A DNA stretch of 64,000 nucleotides from Fratercula arctica (lineage: Eukaryota; Chordata; Aves; Charadriiformes; Alcidae): the NCBI GenBank assembly GCA_947846985.1, contig CANTUZ010000010.1, positions 22,553,095 to 22,617,094 of the forward strand. Reading direction: 5' to 3'. The translations under genes and the position numbers were made by a program. This document shows positions 15,081 to 29,286 of this stretch, piece after piece. A model generated the notes under the pieces. That model had not been told where the DNA came from. It saw only the letters and a list, made by a program, of their open reading frames with translations, and searched no databases. Position 1 is the stretch's first letter, and every line of letters begins with the position of its first letter.

Positions 15081-17871
15081 CTTCCCCACCCCCACCAAAT
15101 GTACTGTTCCTTCTGCTGAGGTTTACATTGCAGGAGGCCTTGGCAAGCCAGGTGTGCTACGTAACACAGCTAGTAAATGGAGTAACAAGTCTTGAGTAGG
15201 CTCTGTGAATGAGAAATCGTGAGGTTTTACCCCTACGTACGTCAAGTAGCACAAGGAGCACAGTATTTCGACCTGGTGCAATCAGAAGAAATAATGAAGT
15301 AATCCTGAGGGCTTACAAATATTTTTGAAGAACACTGTACATTGAAAAAAAACAGTTTTCTCTACTTACGCCATGCAGGTTTTACTCAAAAAGCACAGAA
15401 TCCGGTATCTTATCCTATTGCTTATAACTACGGCAAGTTTTTGGACAACCTTTAGTCCGAATCAGTTGCATCCTCCAGCAAACAACTAATTTTTTCCTAT
15501 ATGGCAAAGAAAATTCCAACATCAGTCCGGCTCTTCAGACTTCTGAGGATAAAAACTGAAGCTTATTAGATGGAAGTTTGTGGGGCAGATTTTAGAACAG
15601 ACTCATTGCTTAGTGAAAAACGTTAGCATTCACATAACACTTTTTACAACTACAGTTATTTACCCCCAGTGCCCTTGGACAGAAATTCTCTGCCTCCACA
15701 CTGGCGTGGTATGCTCTGCACCTGTCGGCTGCTACCCCCACCCCAGACACAGCCACATCACAGGGAAGCAGACCCAGAGCTTGCTACGGTGAGAAGCAGC
15801 GCCCAGCCTCTCAGGACAAGCTATGGAGTCAGTGACTAAGCACAGGCAGCTACCCTGCACTAAATTGTCAGGGGTTCCATCTTCTGTAAATTCTTGAGCA
15901 AGCAGATAAAAAAAAAAAAAAACCAAACCAAAACAAAACAGACCACCGAATCAAGAATATGCAGCAAATGGTACAGATGAAGTTATTCAAAGATTTATGG
16001 AGAGGGAGAAAGCATAGTATGCGATTACTGATGTTTAAGCGGGGTTTAGGGTTGTTCCCCCCCCCAGTCCATACTCATCTCCAACTTGCCTTGGTAAACT
16101 TCAGAAAGTCTGTAATTTACTGTTCCATTTTCTACTGCTTGCATCTGTTAAGATTTTAATTGTCATTGCCCATGATTATGCCTTTCTGTATAAAATATAG
16201 CCTACACTCTCCTATGCTTACATAGACTTCTGTAGGCCATTCTAACACTGGTATTTCAATTTTCTCCACAAACAATATAATTTGTGTTGAGACTTAAATC
16301 TCAATTGTTCAAGAAGCTTTATCCCTGTGTGAATCAGCTTTTGCTGGAGGAAAGCCTTGTAAATTGCCTTTTTCTACCCCTGCTCATCTTCTACATATCA
16401 GCTTCCAACAAAAGAATTTTACAGTACGGGCTTTCAGACCATTTTCAAGGTGTTTTTTTTGTTTCAGTTTTCTTGGTTGGGTTTTTTTTTTTTTAACCTG
16501 GAACCACGTGGGCTAGAAACAACTTTGCACCAAAGCAAACGTCAGCATTCTTCTGTGTTACCATGCCATGAAACTCTGGGAGTTCCTTTTCATGTTTGAT
16601 GTCCCTGACTATTTTCAAAAAGAGCTTAAACTAGAACAAAGTGTGTGCCACCACTATTTAAACACCACAGGTTATAGCGGAATCAATTCTCTATAGACAC
16701 TCCTAACAATTTTACCATTTCTGGTAATATTCCCACCATAAGGAACATATGGCAACTCACACAGCAAATATGTCGGATCCTGCTGGTACCTTAGCTATGC
16801 TGCAAGAAAGAGGTGAGTCTTAGAAATATAGGAAATTGTTATTCAGACGATAGACAGACAGCACTTCCTTTCCCAGAACAATCTGTCTCCTGCCCTGACA
16901 ACCCGTTCCTGCTATATTTACCCTACCAAATTTTGCCCGTGATATATTTCCAGATGCACTTGAGCCACATGTCCCTGTCAGTCAGCCCAAGCACAGAGGA
17001 ATCTGAGCAGAGAACAGCTCCTAGAAATCACTAGATGTTAATCCATGCTTCCTCTCTTGCTTGCCTTTAGAGTTAAAGGAGACAAAAATGTGTAAAGCAT
17101 TATTCTTGGTTTATTTTGGAAGCAGTTGTGGGGACAAGAGGTACTTCATTTGATACAGCTATTTACTTCAACTGCTTTCTTTACAGCTGACAGACACCTG
17201 AACAGTAAAAAAAAAAAAAATAAATAAAAATCTGAAGCATGCAGTTAAAAATAACTGGCTGTTTCAACCAATTAATACTGGCTGTCTAGAAAGAAATTTT
17301 AAGGCTGTCTGAAAAAAGGCTAGATGCTAAACAAGGAGCTTCCAGCTCTAATCTGCCATGGGAGAGCCAATTCCTCATCCAGAAAAAAAAAAAAAAGTGC
17401 CATCTTGCTGGAAAAAAGCAATGCAGATCAAGCAAGAAAAATCAGTTCTAAATTTCAGATAGTTCAATTTAAGAATGCTGACCAGCTAAAATGAGTTGTG
17501 GAGCAATAAGAACAGGATCTAATGAAAGATTAGCTTTATTTCTCCTGAGCTAAGCCACTTTACTATTTTAACAGTTATATTCTTCCTATATTCTACCATA
17601 TATTTCTGATCTCATGCTATCTCTTCCAACCCTAACTGCACGGCTAGGTTCTTTTATTTTCTTAATTTTATAAAATACTTAACACCTGATTTCTGATAAT
17701 TATCTTGGCTCTCTAGCTGAATTTCTAAGTTCCCTGAGATCCTTTGAGCAAAGCACCAAATAAACTCTCTTGCCCACCTCCATCTCCATATTTTGAAAAG
17801 ATGGTCTTGATAGCTCCTACCTCAGTATGACGTTGATTCCAAAGTGCATTTTTTAAGACTAGAGCAATGGG

Positions 17872-17912
17872 GAAAAAAAAAACCAACCAACCAACCAAAC
17901 CAAACAAAACAT
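17872..17912. repeat. A-run followed by (CCAA)n low-complexity repeat
   Basis: An A8 to A10 run leads into four CCAA units and then degenerate CCAAA/CAAAA units. Simple repeat. Confidence 0.9.
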
Positions 17913-20900
17913 AAAACACCAAAGTCACCTCTTGGGATCTTATTAGCAAGGAGACTTTGTGATCACACTGGTGGCCAGAGAGGGGAACCCAGGTATTTCT
18001 CAGTTCTAGGTACTATGAGTCTTCCAGAGAAGGAGATGGGAGCTAAATCAATGATGCAAGAGGAAGAGGTGAACACAGGAGCTGAAAGGATTTAAAACTG
18101 TAAATATCTTTCCTTTGGCTCCCTCCTCCCTTTTTCTAGAAAGCACAGACAGGCAGTTTCAACCTTTCCGTCATTTATTTAACTGGCTTAACAGAGGGTT
18201 CTAACAGGTCACAAATAAGCTTTTTAAATAAAAAGCACAAGTTGAAATCAACTGTGAATATATCAAAACTCATGGCCAGGCCATTTTTATTACTGGAGGT
18301 GGAATTAAAAACCAGTGCAGCCTTCTTTTAGTAGCAGATCCACCTAACAAGGCCTCTTCAGCTAGCTGAATGCAGGTAGAGGTTCCCCAGAATGAAAGCA
18401 CTTTTGCCACACTCTTCTAAAACAAATAAATGAAAAAACACCTAGGTTTGTATCCAGAACTAGCATTGCTTAAGGACAAGTACATCCTTTAGAACAGTAT
18501 AGATTATTTTCGCTACAGAATTAAAACTTCAAAGTTTTAAAACATTTTTGCTAGAGAGATTATTCCTGCTTCCTTAAACCCCACACATTTGCACGTTTTC
18601 TGGTAGTCTTTCCTTTTCAAATCTCTAACACCGGAACACTTTTCAGGCATCCGGCTGGCACATCATATGAGAGGAGCAGAGACCAGCACGACAAGAAAGG
18701 AAATTAGCATCTTATGGGTGGCATTGAAAGATGTTAAAAAAAATACTGGCCAGTGCTGAGTAGGATCAAGTGAAATGTGGGCAAAATATGAACTGCATTA
18801 CATGTTGGAGTTTATTAGCAGCCTCATACAGCTGCTCAAATTCAGGCATCTAATACGGGGATGTGAACAGCTGGTACCATCACCTGCTGTTCCTGCAGAG
18901 TGAAAGGGAGTGTGTGACCTTCCGCTGCAGCACATGGGTCTTGCACATGTGAACAAGTACCAGTACGGACTGCGAAACTCAATAGCATTAAGAACTGCCA
19001 TCCAAAAAGAAACCACACAACTTAAAGGCAACTGAATGAGAATGAACTTCACTTTTAGATTTTTGATGGATTGTTAGTAAAAGTGGAAGGGAGAAAACAG
19101 TTTGCAAAATTTAAGTTGATGTTGCCTCCGATACAAAGCTTTAATAGTCAATTACCAAACCATTAAATTAAGCCTCCTAGGATGCCTTTCATGGTTCTGT
19201 CCCCCCCCCCCCAGTTATTTAATAATATATTTCTTCAGCAATTTCTTTTTCTCTGAACATTTTAATTTTTTTCAATTATTGAACTACCATTCAGCTACTG
19301 CGTTACAGTTGCTCTATTGCTTTCTACAATGTCTGAATCTTTTAATTTCTTCCTCTCCTGTGTTTCCACTACTCTTGGCAAAGCCTTTTCCCCAAGAAAA
19401 CGTTACTTTTTTTTATTTACTAAACATGGATATTTCTTCCCTTATGTTCTTAATGAAGCAGAAGTCTTCATCATGAAAACATTCAGATTCCTGTATCACA
19501 CAAAGAAGTCACGTGCTTTCAGAAAAGTTTGTTGTTTAGAACTTATCTCTTTGCCAACGCAAAATCTAGTTTTTCTACAATATCACAGTCCTCCTGTTTC
19601 AACTGAAAGGTCTCTTCCTGTTTACCATATTTTTACAGACTGGTAAGTATTTGAGCAAATTATTTCTTACAACTTTGTGTTCATCATCAACAATGCCACC
19701 AAAGTAAGTATTCCCAGGACTGTGTTCTCCCATTCCCTGTACCCACCTGATCACTTCACATCTGAAATGCTAATTTCATACTGAGGCAGAATGTATTTAA
19801 GAGAGGGGAAGCACAAAAGTAAAAATTGATAGTGGTTGTTAGATCCTAAGTCTGACTGAATATATTTGCACTTCAGACACTGAAAATCCAAATGTTTTAA
19901 CTCAGAGCTGAGTATGCAAAGAAAAAGACAGTATTTCTGAACGACAAATGTGAAAACCTCAGACTGAAGTGAAAACCAGCTAATGATGTCTCCTGCCATG
20001 CTGCCATGACAGCCATCTTAGTTATTACAGAACTATTATGGGCCACTATAAACTGTCTAATCCCACTCTGAAGAACATCCAAGTTCCTAAGTGCAGTTAC
20101 TAAAGATGCTTACCTGAGCAACCGTATTTTACCAGTGCCACTCGTTTTATTTCTAGAATAAAACCCCTCCCCTCGGCTACACCCAGGTCTAACAGATTGT
20201 TCTCCTTCAATACGCCACGATCAAGGTAACAACCACATCTTGATTTATTTCAACAATACCTCAATATTTACAATTTGCCACCTAAATTATTTAAGCAGTT
20301 AATCAAGAAGTTAATGGAATCTAATTCAACAGCTGCTTGGCAGACTTTGTCACTGTATCAAGAAAAATTACAATTTTCTGAAAAGTAACGGGGCACAAGG
20401 ACACATTTTAATAAAAAATTTCCTCCCATAATTAAGTTAAACACAATCAAAAGTAAACAGCATTGTTTTGAAGTCTCTCATCTCATTTAAGTAGCACACA
20501 TGTCAAGAATTATTTACAGCCATGCAAGCATTCAGACTCCTGCGCCAAGCAAAGGCAGCACACACTTTCTGAAAGACTGCTCTGTTCAGAATTTACTGTT
20601 TCAATATGGCTAGGAATTAAGTTTCAGCTTTCTGCTACAAGGACAGAACTGGAAATTACAACTTCTTAAGTGCTTTTATTAGAGTATAAATAGAGGATCA
20701 AACAAAGTACCACCATCATTGAAGAATTTAACATATCCAGTCAACCAGCATTAATCAAGTGCACCCCTTGAGTATTACAATCGTGTAACTGTGATTACAG
20801 TGCAAAATACATTGGCATAAACTGTCACGGAAACAGTTTCTATTCATTTTGACAGGATAGCTAAAGCCAATATCGACCCAAACTTCAATTCTATTGCATG

Positions 20901-22360
20901 TATGTGCAAGCTCTCACCTAACACGTTTTACTTTTGCATTTCTACCCATCTCACATCATCTTTTTTTTTTTGTCATAACATCTCGCCCTACTCCTCAACT
21001 GTCACGTAACTATACACCCCCTCTTTCTTTCACAACATGCTTGATTACAAAAGTAGTTTGAACTGACAAGTTTTAACTTCACAATTGCACCATGCAAAGA
21101 GCATGGACACATTCACTTCATGAAGTTCAAGTGATGAGGAGGCTATGTCTCTCCATGCCCTTAAACTAAAGAAGAAATGCCCAAATACAATGAGGAGGTC
21201 AAAGCAAGAGCAGGTTGCTTTAACACTCCCAAAGGCATTTCCAAGTCGCATGGATACAGTACATCATACAATACTAATGTAGATCTATCAGTTTTCTACA
21301 ATCACTGTGACTAGTTGATAATCGTTCCTTCTCAAGATGGGTTTTATTTCCTGCAGTTTTGTGATGACATGTACTGATTCACTGTCCCTAGATTTACATA
21401 CGTTTAACTCACTCACAATTTAGCCTTCCTCACTCTATTAAAGAATTCACAGAAAGTATCTGTTGATACCACCAACACTGGAATGAATGCACTTCAAACT
21501 CATCCATGATGTGACATTTCCAACTCTTTCACCTCAGACCCTGACATATCACAAGACCTCAGACTCTACCTTTAAGCCACTGTATTACAGGCAATACATG
21601 CCAAACTTTTTCTGTGTAGCCTTCAGAGGTGCTGTAAAGCAAGTTAAAATCATGTCATCTAAAAGATGACAAGATTTTTAATAGGGCTACATGCAGCTGT
21701 GAGTTTTATAGCTCTTCGCCAGACAGATTTGCTATCATGTACAATTTTCTAAAGGCAAATTACAGAAGCAAGATTTTGACTATCCATCTGAATTTTTTTA
21801 AAGAATTTTCAATGAGGAGTTCCATAACATGTTGGAAGATTTATTTTTTTCCCCAATTGCAAAAAAAAAAAAGCCTTCAGCAATAATCTATTCCACAACA
21901 CTCAGACAGCAGACAAGCTAGGTACAGTTACCCTATAAAGAAAAAGTTCTTGCAAGTTTACCCCAAACAGGCAAGTCACCAACTGCACATCCCTCACTAT
22001 TACTGTTCCCTAACCAATCAGCTTCTTGTTTTAATAACGATGTTCTCCATTACTCTGCTACTTTTATATGTACCTTTAAATCCCTCCTGTTGCACGTCTC
22101 TTTTGGCTTTTTATTTCCACACTAATTACCGAGAGAAGCAGCATTTTATCACACATCCCTGCACTATTCCTGAAAAAAGGACATTTTGCCCAACTGAATA
22201 TTCTTTCAAACCTCTCCTTCAAACTCACATCTTGCTATAAACCGTATTAGGGATCAGCCAACGATGGCGTGTTTGGAGGACAAATGGAAGCAGTCATTAA
22301 GAAAAAACACTCCAGTGTTTAACAACTTTGTGTACTTAATGACTTCTCTCTGCTTCCACC

Positions 22361-22472
22361 CTCTTAAGCTACAAACTCCTTGAGGTGAGGAATGTTTCAG
22401 TATGCTTGTTGTGTATGTATGACCGATACTTCTTGGCAGTCCTATTAGATATTACGAAACTATATAAATGTG
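22361..22472 (+). repeat. Ancient L2/MIR-type 3' tail relic
   Basis: TAAGCTACAAACTCCTTGAG, then, after a gap, TTCTTGGCAGTCCTATTAGA and TATTACGAAACTATATAAATG. This follows the order of a widespread amniote repeat tail (roughly 'taaactccttgaggcagg ... gtcctggt... cctaggtgctacggtaatacaaata'). Divergence is high, as expected for an old insertion. Confidence 0.45.
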
Positions 22473-25400
22473 CACCTGCACCTTCTGAGACAAGTTATCG
22501 CGTCTTTGAAGTAAGTCACCTTTGAGAGATTGTTTTTAACAGGTTAGATGGCAACAGTTCAGCAAGAAGACAGTTAAAAGGAAAGGTGACAGAACAGAAG
22601 AGCTATATATTTAATAAATTTCTACTGGAATTCAGCAATTTAATGTACATTCCTACTTCCAGAGGGTTTTTACTATAATGCAAATACCTTTAGTATTTCT
22701 TAAATGGCCACAATTCCTTTAACTAATCTTGACCAAAACAAAGACATCGTCATCAAAAAAACCTGGAATAAAACCTCCATGGATGACTTAAGAGGAACCT
22801 CAACTTCAGCGCAGCATCTGGTACTGCCTTTCTACCAAATCAAACTGCAATTTATTGCCCTCTAATGTATGTACATTAGGCCATTTCCTTTATGGCTCCA
22901 CTTCACACAGAAGCAGTAACCGAAGGAAATAATGGAGTGCCCAACAAGTGGGAAAGTAATTGCTCAACAAGCGTGGAACAAGAGAGAGTCAGTTGCACAC
23001 CGTGCACATGTGGCAGCTCTTCAGAGCCCAGCCCTGCAGTGGTAACAGAAGGCTGGTGTTACAGAACAAGTCCACTGTGGGAACTCTGCCAAGCAACAGC
23101 CAGGAGCGCTTGTCCATCTAAATCCCTGGGTCCTTAAGGATTAGGGGTCAGGAAACAATTCCTTCCAACAGCACCACCTCCTGCCTGTACCTGCCAGTTA
23201 TTAGCCATGCACAGATGGAATACTGTCAAGCTCCAAGCTCTGGTCTTAAATTGTACCCAAAGAACTGTATTAAAAAGATGCTTAGGTGGTGTTGCAAGGG
23301 TGGTGGTAGACTGCAGAAGGGTCAGTTCAAAGAGAAATGCAGAAATACCTTGTGTGAAGAACACCTTACTGGGCTCATTGGGTTTTTTTGCTCCAGATGT
23401 TCCCAGAGTCACTCCACTTCTTTTGAATTTATTCAGTAAGTTTCTTACTACTCAGAAACACAAAACAGAAGATGGACACAAGAGCTAAAAAGTTATCAAA
23501 TTAAGGATGCTACACAACCATGGTTTAGCCCTTTCTTCCTGTTCACTCTTAGATATACAATCTCTCAATTACAAGTCTCTCTCAGGAGTCCCAGTTTCAT
23601 TCAGTATGCTATGTTGAAAAGCTCAGTGAATAATTCCACAGAATCAGTTATAGTTCAGAGTGACCACATCCATACCTGACTCCTCTCATGCTCTGCATAA
23701 GTGCTGTCCCGCACCCAACAGAAAAGCCTTGGAAAAGGTTATGGTGCTTGCCATGGTGCATCTGTAAACTTCACACATACTAACAATTATTCTTCATCAA
23801 GCACATTCCTCCTCTTTCTTCCTTTATACAGAAAATAAACTAAATCTTAAGTGAAATGATGACAATTTTACTGTTAGTTTTGGGCTTGAGAAGCTCACAT
23901 CCCAGGTCGCCCATTGCAGTTACCATTCTTAGGGCACATTAGTGTCTCACTCCAGGAAAACCACTTAGGAAATAAAGCACCAAATTAGCAACCACCTGGT
24001 AAAAGTCTGGTTTATTATTTCTCCAGTAACATCAAAAAAATCTATGCCAAAAATATCAATAGAAACCTATTATCTCAGGCAAATTCAAAGACCTCAGCCA
24101 TCAGACAACCATTTGATGCTACAGCAAGATTAAAAAGAAGATTAATCTCTCTCAAAGAGAGAATTTGGAACTACCTGCAGCTTCAAAGCAAAAATACTGC
24201 ATTGGTGTACATTCTCTATGCTCTTGGAAGGATGCCTGCATTCATGAAGACTAGGAACTTGCCTTTAAAATGAGAACTTTTACTGCATCATATGAACACA
24301 ATTAGCAAAAATCAAGTCTGGATTCAGCCTGCACACATAGAACTAGGGTTGTCATCCTAATCTTCATATTTCTTATAGTAAGGTGACAGAAAATATTAAG
24401 AGAAATCTATCACTTCTGTACACTGTGTCAGGTCATTCAATATGGACTAAAATTGTATTGCCATCCACTAATTAGAGTGAGGCTGAGTTAAAACTATGGA
24501 AGAAACCTTACTCTATCAATTTCCTAATCTTTCTTACATGCTTTCCATTCTTAAAAGTTTTATAAAATGTTAGCCTGAGTTGCTTGGTTTTCCAAAATAC
24601 CAAGTTAACATGTATGGATACCTGTTATTTAACAAAAAAAAAAGTAATTTTTAAGTTATCACAGGAACAAACATAATCTAGACCAGTGAATCTTCTAGAG
24701 ATTTTTTTTTAACATCTGCTCTAGATAACATTGCAATTCTTCAATGCAAACAAAGGGACAAGCATCACAGCTTCCAGTTCATCAGTATTTGTTATTTACT
24801 AGTTAGTCCAAGCAGTTCCTGCAGAAATTCAAGACATAAATAATAAATAAAATATGGCATTGCTCTCATCTGCAAAGTGCAAAATAATAAGCATTGCAGC
24901 ACTGTACGTATCACACATCTATATAATCTAACTCCTACACTTCTTAAAAAAAATATTATTCTTTATGATTTCCTAACTGGAGTAGATCACTATGAACATC
25001 TCAGATTCTATTCAATAGCACTGCAATAGCATTGAGAACAGGCCACACATTTATATTTACTACTGATTTACCACATCTAAACACTAGATCTTTCAGGAAA
25101 AGTTCAGAGAGTAATCCCAAATCAGGATAAAATTCCCGTGTTGTTTTATACAAACATCAGGTTTTCCCTAAAAACTGAGTTTCCAGAGCTCAGACATGAG
25201 AAAATGAGTGTGCAATCAAATCTACACACCAGAAAACTGATGGCTACAGTGATAAGTATATTAAGTCAGTACACTGGGCAAAGGTTCTCTTACGGTTACA
25301 GTCATTTGACCTTTAGCCAGCTCTTAATGCCCCAGCCAACCCTCTAAAGATGGAGATTTGCAGCAGCTTCTTGCCTGAAATAAGCCATGAAAAGATTCTT

Positions 25401-28400
25401 CTGAACCCACTGTACAAGCATTCATTTAAAATGTCATGAATGTGCATGAAATCAGAGTGCTTCTAACAGCTTACTTTGCAGCTTCTGTTTAAATGCACTA
25501 ACTCTGAACCACCAGAGGATAAAAGGACTCAAACCTTCCAGTCTGGCACTCATGGACCTAAAATATACACAAGCACCTCTTCACAGGTGTGTTTACCTAG
25601 TTTAAACCTTATTTAAATAGACTCTGGATGCACACACTTTCCACAAACACCTGCTTCTCCCACTGCAGTGCTGACTTGTACAAGGCAGTTGTATTCAGTC
25701 GTTTTCTGTCCTAAAGCCATCCTACACACCAGTAAGCAGCACTTCAGTCACAAAAATCCTGGTTACTGACTCATCCCCCCAGTCAGAGCAAAGCACGTAT
25801 TCCGCAATGAGGAGAATGACTACAGAAGTAAATGCTCTTACCTCTACATCACATTGGAATGGTCTGAAGACTTCAACAGCCACAGCAAGATTTAAGGAAA
25901 CCCAATCCTCATCAGATCATGGATAAGCAGGCTCATAATTAATTCCTATTTCCAGCCCTTAGTGGTTATAAAACCTCTCTCTGGTGAGCTCAAGAGCTTC
26001 CTAAGTTGGAAACACTCATGAAAGAGAAGATGCTCCGTTATCACTGGATGTCAAAAAGAAGTTTCCTTTTGTTGACCTGAATCCACAACAAAACTGACGA
26101 AATGAACAAATATTTCAACATCCAAACACATTTTCTAGATAGTCAGCTTACTTTAAAAAGCAGTCAAATGCAAGTTGTGGTGACAGTTACCCTAGATCCA
26201 AACTTGTATCAATACTAATGCTTCCATCAGTTTTAAAAAACCTTTGAAGATGTTGTATTTCAATGTTGCATGTGTGGACAAAGCTTGCTAGTCACTGCTT
26301 CCATATGGTCGTAACTCAGGACACAGATTTTTGCTTTTTCTAAGCACTGGAAATACGAAACACCACATCAAACAGGGTTATGGTGGTTATCTTAGTACAA
26401 CAAGCATTCAGCTATCAAATTTATCTTGGAGTAGTAACTTCTGCATCACCCAAGACAACACAACCTCTATTTTTCCTTTCTGTTTTTCAGGCAACTACTA
26501 TCAATAATAACTAAAAAATATGCAGGCCATAAAAGTATAAAAATGGAATAAAATAAACCAAATCTTAGTGGATCACAGCAGACCTGCTGTTCATTTTCAA
26601 ATTATTAAACTGCTTTTGTAAATCTACATAAAATTGCCACAGAAATTAAGTTTCTCTGTCAGAATTTTGAAGAGCAACATTATTCCACATAGTTCAGGTC
26701 CAAGGCCCTTAGCTAGGTATGCTGAATGTGGAAGTGAAGTTACTCCTGCCATAATCATGGGATTGTTTATGCTGAGCAACAGTACCTTCTCTAGATGCTT
26801 CCTTCAAGAGCCGTTTAGATGTTACAATGGGATGGGATACCACTGCTTAGTTGCAAGCAAGCATTCACTATTTTGGTAATCAAACAAAACACATTATGTA
26901 ATTTAGTTACTCTTGAGGAGCAATACTTTGCAATGAGAATCTTTAGCTGCTGGAGGCATACGGTGCATCTTTATACCCTCGACCAGGGTATTTCAGCATC
27001 ACAGTCATGACAGAGTTAATACCCACTAGCTCAGAGGAGAACAAAAGGTACTCCACTGCAACATGCCTAACATTTACATTGCCTCTCTTTGCTCATTAAA
27101 CAGGTTTTGGTTAAATAATGAACAAACTGTATTACAGACTCCGATGAGAATTCCAAAATTATAAATCAACTGGTAAAGCCCAGAGGAGAATGAAGGGAGT
27201 GGGAGGGAAGGAAGGATAATATTGACTAATATAAAGGGCGCAGCTTGACAGTGGATATTCCTGCCACACCTGATCAAACATGCTCCATGGGGGAGGGGAA
27301 GGGAGGGCGAGAGCAAGAGGGGAGATGGGACAAGGCGGCCTGAAATTTGCATCCGGAACAGATTAAAATGGGTTCTTGGGGGATTGAGAAAATACATAAT
27401 ATATATTACTATAAATGCAAAATTGTACTAAAAGCTAACTCAAATGTCAAAGATTACAGCTTGAATAAATTTAAATATAAAAGCAATGCGTTTCCATGAG
27501 CTAATGAAAGAGACATGAAAGGAAGGTCTAGGCAGAAAAAAAAATACCCACAAAAAACCCTAAGTTTGGACTTTTCATTGCCTGGAAGATGAGGCAGGAG
27601 ACTCTATGTCGTTCAAAGTATTGCTTGGGAACCAGTCCTTGTCTAAAACTGAAAAAAAAAAATGGAGCATAGCAATGATGTCCTATTTCAAGACACTAGT
27701 CTGTAAATAGCAGTCACTGAAGCTGAAATTACCTGTTTAAAAGAACCCCATGTAGTCAAAACAACACACTATCATCACCATATATAAGTAATTATTACAT
27801 GATGACTAATACTCACAGGGAGTCTCTGAATCTCTCAGTACATTAAACTTTGCTTTCTCTAACACAAGCAGATAGTAGGCTTGCATTTTTTCCCCAACAA
27901 GTCAACAGCACGCTGCATCTAGCTACTCTAGCCAAATGGCCAGTCCCTGACATTTACTCATATTGTATTTATTTGAGCATCCTGACATTCCCTGCTCTTG
28001 TTGATGAGAAAAGGCATTTGCAATAATAGCAGAGAACTTCAGGAGTCTCATTTTAAAGAAAATTTTATCTCGTAGAAGGGAGAGAAGGAAAATTTCCTTC
28101 CGAAACACTTTTGGTGACTGTATGCATATCCTACAGAGACAAGTGAGCTTACAAAAAAACCCCACAAATCCAGACTGTCATGTAGTCTGGGTACAAGTAT
28201 AACATCTAGAACAAAGATACTTTCCAGAAATGCAAGCTGTGCAGGAGTTCCCCAAGAAGTCATGACCTGACAGAAGAGCCCTGCTCACAAACAAGGGAAG
28301 TTCACCTGGCAAAGAAAAGGAAAGCATTACACTTGCAGACACAGAAGAGGAAGAAATAAGGGCTTAGAACTGGGATGTGTCCTCAGCACATCTCATGGAA

Positions 28401-29098
28401 GTGGCACTTCTAGGGAACTACTTTTTACAGAATTCCAGGCTCAGCACTGATACAAGAATGGGCACACTTTGCAATTAGAAACAGAAGAAGTCCATCTCAA
28501 ACTTCAGTTGAGCGCAGTTCTGAACACTCACTATAATAAAGGGACCAGAAAGAAAGCTTACTTTCAAATACTACACTCAGTAAGACAAATCCTGGGAAGA
28601 ACCAGCAGAATGCCACATGCAGCTGGGTACTAGCCTCACTTCCAGACTCTCAACATACACTTAGGTTACACTTAAACAATCACTCGCGAAACTACAAAAA
28701 GAGAAAATGGGGGGAGGAAGGGGAAAAAGACAGGTTGGGAGAAAAATCGTGGTCAGAATACACATCACAGCCTTGTGTTCTACTTCTGTAATCAGTATAC
28801 CTTTCCAGTTCCTTTCAGTGTAACCAGTCACAAAGTAAGCTTTCACTTCAAGATTCAAGAGATCCAAATGGAAAGTGAAGTCTGTGCTTCACTTATTACT
28901 GATAACAGATGATGAAAACCAAAGAATGTGAGGAGAAAAGAGATAATGGGAGGCTACTTTCTAAGCACATTTTTCCCCATCATTCACAGAACCGAAAGCA
29001 TACACAAAGCACAGAAAGACCATGCATACTAATACACCAGATTTCATCTGTTACAAGCTTCAGTATATTGAAGAAACGTGTATTTATATAAAAAAACG

Positions 29099-29118
29099 TG
29101 TGTGTGTATACACACACA
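29099..29118. repeat. 20-bp perfect alternating purine-pyrimidine palindrome
   Basis: TGTGTGTGTA followed by its exact reverse complement TACACACACA. Alternating purine and pyrimidine gives Z-DNA and cruciform potential. It lies about 100 bp downstream of GBF1 exon 3 in the sense of that gene, inside intron 3. Confidence 0.95.
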
Positions 29119-29219
29119 TACGACCGCTGGATAATAAATAAGAGAAAGAAGTACACCTGTACATTTATTTGCATATACCCTAGTAGGTAACATACCTGCT
29201 GATTTCTATATAAGCTTAC

Positions 29220-29286
29220 CTGTTATATTATTCAGCACTTCTTTTAAGAGGCTAAAGCTATGCAGCAGGGGATCCCTTTCTTCATC
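29220..29286 (-). CDS. GBF1: GBF1 coding exon 3 (residues 33-54 plus one base)
   Basis: This is a 67-bp internal exon read on the minus strand. It is flanked by acceptor ...CTATAG|GATGAA at 29287/29286 and donor AACAG|GTAAGC at 29220/29219. It encodes 22 codons starting DEERDPLLHSFS and ending EVLNNIT, plus one G that carries a split codon into exon 4. The frame joins in phase 0 to exon 2, whose last codon is Leu32. The DEERDPLLHSF stretch is the N-terminal segment of GBF1, at the start of the dimerisation/cyclophilin-binding (DCB) region. GBF1 is the large brefeldin-A-sensitive guanine-nucleotide exchange factor that activates Arf at the cis-Golgi and drives COPI recruitment. Relative to the human protein as I remember it, there are conservative differences (a Leu for His after HSFS, and Asn for Ser before Ile-Thr). 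The exon is intact. Confidence 0.93.

Larger units (their letters stand above)
1..29219 (-). other. GBF1: GBF1 intron 3 (partial, continues beyond window start)
   Basis: This stretch lies 3' of GBF1 coding exon 3 on the minus strand and runs off the left edge, so it is assigned to intron 3. It is AT-rich with frequent A/T homopolymers, and open frames are short and scattered on both strands. I looked on the minus strand for the next expected GBF1 coding segment (the part after the Ile-Thr that ends exon 3) by recalling the family sequence. I did not find it, so exon 4 probably lies to the left of the window, but a by-eye search could miss a short exon. Contents that can be named are simple repeats, a 39-bp tandem duplication near 7694 and decayed L2/MIR-like tails near 4748, 14403 and 22361. 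Everything else is unremarkable intronic DNA. Confidence 0.8.
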
